A stretch of 64,000 nt of DNA, taken from CBDFKQ01 sp965248855 (GTDB lineage: Bacteria > Bacteroidota > Bacteroidia > Cytophagales > 172606-1). This document shows, piece by piece, positions 61,476 to 64,000 of the stretch. Every line of letters starts with the position of its first letter. Positions within the stretch are counted from its first letter, which is position 1. The stretch is from assembly GCA_965248855.1 (NCBI GenBank), contig CBDFKQ010000021.1, positions 27,968-91,967 on the forward strand, given 5' to 3'. Under the pieces are notes generated by a model, which had not been told where the DNA came from, did no database searches, and saw only the letters and a program-made list of their open reading frames with translations. Position numbers and translations under genes: made by a program.

Positions 61476-64000
61476 TCAATAAGTCAATAAATATTCAACT
61501 ACGTCGGCCAGATTTTTTTCTGTAAGGCCCAGCGAAGTCGGTTCGGGCATAAGGCTGTTCGCCTGTTGCTGTCTCGATTTGATTTTAGTTACCGGAATCA
61601 CATGCTTTTGCCCGGCAATATCTTTGATCACTACTGTTTGTGCTCCGTCAGCTACCATAAAACCGAAAATAGTTTCACCATCAACTGTATTGATTATCCA
61701 AGGCTCATACCCGAATACAATTCCGGCACTTGGATTTATAATAGCGTCAAGCAAAGCTGTCCTGTCAAATTTCTTGTTGATAAGCGTCAACTCAGGTCCG
61801 ACATCATTACCTGTTTTCCCCACCCTATGGCATGATGAGCAATTATTAATAAAGATATTTTTGCCTGAGGCTGCATCAGGCTTTAATTGCATTATGGAAT
61901 GTATGGAATAAACTTTTCCTATTCCCGGACGCTTAAAATAATTGCTGGCCTGCACCCTTACACTCTGATCCGAGTTGTTAAATATAAGGGCTTCAATAGA
62001 TGGTTTCAAATCTTCAGGTAAAATTTTATCAGAAGCCATACCTATCAGCATTTGTGCACCTATAGGATCAGTTGCCATTTTTTTTGCAGTTTCATTTCTG
62101 TCCCAAAAAGCAATGTGCTCATTAACGAGTTTTTCTTTATATGCACGCATCTTTGAAACTTTTTGCTCATGTTCAATATCGATCCCGGATGATTTCCAAT
62201 CCAACAACTCAAACCAGTCATTACTTTGTCGGAAAGCAAGCCAATAATTGGCTTGGGTTGCGATATCAGTATTTTTATTTTTAGAAAGTGTAAGCATGGC
62301 TTCTGCAGCCGATTTATGTTTTATAAAACCAAGAGCAGTAATAAATCTCTTCACATCTTTAGGATCAGTACCCGCATCATTGATCCATTTAGTCAAAATT
62401 GGAGCTGCCTGTATGGGGTGCAATCGCCAAATTAACTCAGAGAATGTAGATTTTTGTAAAGAACTGCTATCTGTAGTATTAAAAATATTTAATAGGATCG
62501 GAAAAAATTTCTCTTCCTTTCCTTGTAAGGCTGTACCCAAAGCATCAGTAAACCATAAATCAGGTTTATTGTAGTTTTTAACAAGTGTTGAAATAATATT
62601 TTGGCATTTCTCTAATGGGATATCTCTTAATGAGAGAGCTATTTCCCGCCTTACTAAAATGGATGGATCTTTAGATAACTTTTCAGCCAGGTTTAAAAGT
62701 TGCCCATCATTATAAATTTGTTTTAAAGCCCTGTAAGCTGCTACTTTAAGCTTTTCATCTTTGTTAATAATGCTATTTTTTTCAACTTCATCGACCCCTT
62801 TCTCACCCAATTGTGTTAAAAGCCAAACAGCTCTGGCTTGATGATAAGGATTGGAAGAATTTAAAAGTTCTTTTACAGGCTTGATAGCTTTTTTTCCATC
62901 AGTAATGAGTGAAATTAAGGCTGAATTGCGAACATTTACAGCCGGATTTTTAATTGCATCAATTTTTCCGTTGATACTTTTTAAATCAATGTTTGGCGGT
63001 AAAAGTTTTTTTCCTTTTGGTGTAATCCTATATATTCTTCCAAAGCCCTTATGATCTTTCATCTGGTGGCCTCCAACTACAGGGTCATACCAATCTGCTA
63101 TGTACATTGCTCCGTCGCTTCCAATCATTACATCACTTGGCCTGAACCATTTTTTTTGATCGGTATCATTGTTTGTATCGTTCCATATATAACCTTTGTT
63201 ATCATTATTAAGTGAAGTGATAAAATTTTCCCTTTTGCCACTCAACTCATACCCTGAACCTTTGATTTCAGGTTTGTACGAAAAAATTACATTTCTTCCG
63301 GCATCCGCACTGAAAAGCAAACCTCTGTATTTTTCACCAAGCCCATCGCCTTCATTTAATACAATACCTGTAGGAGAACCTGCTCCTGTTTTATCGCCTG
63401 CTGGCATTACACCGGGATCTTCCTGATGCCAATGCGCAGTAAACATATCCTGACCCGGCCTTTGATCTGCTTGCCAATATCTTGTGCCGTCATTGCTGAA
63501 ATAACCTGCATCTCCTCCTTCTGTAAGCCATGAAGTACGACAGGTTACTACCTGATCATCATTGTCATTCTGCCACATATTTCCGTAAGAATCTATACAA
63601 ACCTCATAAGAATTTCTAAAATTATGACCCATCACCTTTAAACCTTTCCCATCAGGGTTGATCCTTAATGCCAGGCCACCCACCCATATTTTTCCATCAT
63701 CACTTTTCATACCGCCTTGGTTTTTATTATTATAAGGTGAGCCACCCGTAAAAATACTGCCTGAACGTAAATTCCAACCTGCCTTGTCTTCTACAATATG
63801 AGGACCTGCATTGCCTATATTAAAATACCATTTCCCGTCAGGGCCTGCAACTAATGAGTGTAGAGAATGATCATGATCCTTACCTCCAAAGCCTGTTAAA
63901 AATATTTCTTTTTTATCAGGTTTGTCATCACCATTTTCATCAGTATAAATAATTAGGTTGGGTGAACATGAAACGATTGTTTTATTTCCTATCACTGCAA
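61476..64000 (-). CDS. PVC-type propeller/HEAT/cytochrome c protein (5' end beyond the right edge)
   Basis: At least 841 codons are visible, and the reading frame runs through the right edge, so the true start and signal peptide are missing. In order it has: the end of a glucose/sorbosone-dehydrogenase-like propeller (LVAGPDGKWYFNIGN, SDVMIGSDGAMYIADWYDP); HEAT-like helical repeats (RNSALISLI, HQARAVWLLTQLG, VRREIALSLRD); and a C-terminal cytochrome c domain with CSSCH (codons at about 61828-61844) and a possible Met ligand in SLMPEP. This matches the membrane-bound dehydrogenase/PVC-type haem-binding family. It probably oxidises a sugar-like substrate and passes electrons to the respiratory chain. 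It faces the DUF1080/cupredoxin operon, suggesting a shared role. Confidence 0.87.
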   Translation of the reverse strand, partial: AVIGNKTIVSCSPNLIIYTDENGDDKPDKKEIFLTGFGGKDHDHSLHSLVAGPDGKWYFNIGNAGPHIVEDKAGWNLRSGSIFTGGSPYNNKNQGGMKSDDGKIWVGGLALRINPDGKGLKVMGHNFRNSYEVCIDSYGNMWQNDNDDQVVTCRTSWLTEGGDAGYFSNDGTRYWQADQRPGQDMFTAHWHQEDPGVMPAGDKTGAGSPTGIVLNEGDGLGEKYRGLLFSADAGRNVIFSYKPEIKGSGYELSGKRENFITSLNNDNKGYIWNDTNNDTDQKKWFRPSDVMIGSDGAMYIADWYDPVVGGHQMKDHKGFGRIYRITPKGKKLLPPNIDLKSINGKIDAIKNPAVNVRNSALISLITDGKKAIKPVKELLNSSNPYHQARAVWLLTQLGEKGVDEVEKNSIINKDEKLKVAAYRALKQIYNDGQLLNLAEKLSKDPSILVRREIALSLRDIPLEKCQNIISTLVKNYNKPDLWFTDALGTALQGKEEKFFPILLNIFNTTDSSSLQKSTFSELIWRLHPIQAAPILTKWINDAGTDPKDVKRFITALGFIKHKSAAEAMLTLSKNKNTDIATQANYWLAFRQSNDWFELLDWKSSGIDIEHEQKVSKMRAYKEKLVNEHIAFWDRNETAKKMATDPIGAQMLIGMASDKILPEDLKPSIEALIFNNSDQSVRVQASNYFKRPGIGKVYSIHSIMQLKPDAASGKNIFINNCSSCHRVGKTGNDVGPELTLINKKFDRTALLDAIINPSAGIVFGYEPWIINTVDGETIFGFMVADGAQTVVIKDIAGQKHVIPVTKIKSRQQQANSLMPEPTSLGLTEKNLADVVEYLLTY

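Overview
This is a 64 kb chromosomal stretch from a member of the Bacteroidota, most likely a Chitinophagaceae-like bacterium (an inference from gene content, not a phylogeny). The evidence: AT-rich DNA with long AT spacers; two proteins with a type IX secretion (T9SS) C-terminal sorting domain; a parA-parB-DUF5683 order common in this phylum; a Bacteroidetes-style sdhC-sdhA-sdhB operon; many lipoproteins; few Shine-Dalgarno sites; and several boxes fitting the Bacteroidetes promoter consensus TTG-N20-TAnnTTTG, the best one upstream of sdhC. I see no rRNA, tRNA, CRISPR array, transposase, prophage, or dedicated transcription factor.

Layout. 1-7.5 kb: the 5' part of prfA (RF1), a HAD phosphatase, an orphan ABC ATPase with a homopolymer frameshift, 4-hydroxyphenylpyruvate dioxygenase, and the succinate dehydrogenase operon. 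7.5-7.8 kb: a compositionally distinct spacer between two terminators that may encode a small RNA. 7.8-20 kb: ettA, a CBS-domain cysteine/cystathionine synthase, a sirtuin, an NRAMP-like transporter, an acyltransferase, an exopolysaccharide glycosylphosphotransferase, an LpoB/COG3014 lipoprotein cluster, rpe and kdsB. 20-33 kb: an outer-membrane beta-barrel protein, a SlyD-like PPIase, two transporters, a 1229-residue multidomain secreted lectin/propeller protein, a GT39 glycosyltransferase and small accessory genes. Two intergenic spacers in this part carry related copies of a dispersed structured repeat. 33-41 kb: the chromosome-segregation genes parA/parB, a dipeptide-binding lipoprotein with a muropeptide-type epimerase, and malate:quinone oxidoreductase broken by one extra base.

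41-64 kb is the carbohydrate and cell-surface part: a GH2 beta-mannosidase lipoprotein whose expected nucleophile Glu is Gly, a Tat-exported TIM-barrel sugar isomerase, DedA, an S41 protease, RarA, a GH32 fructanase, a two-gene operon for a repeat-rich secreted protein and a T9SS-sorted partner, and a group of DUF1080/PA14 protein, beta-propeller/cupredoxin fusion and a convergent propeller/HEAT/cytochrome c protein that runs off the right edge.

Functional reading. The left half is mostly central metabolism and housekeeping: TCA cycle, tyrosine degradation, envelope precursors and translation. The right half reads as extracellular or periplasmic sugar use. The most novel-looking parts are the DUF1080-propeller-cupredoxin/cytochrome group, which could be a periplasmic sugar-oxidation chain, and the internally duplicated secreted-protein operon. 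Two probable indels (2043-2052 and 39571-39573) and the mannosidase substitution need checking against reads before biological meaning is given to them.
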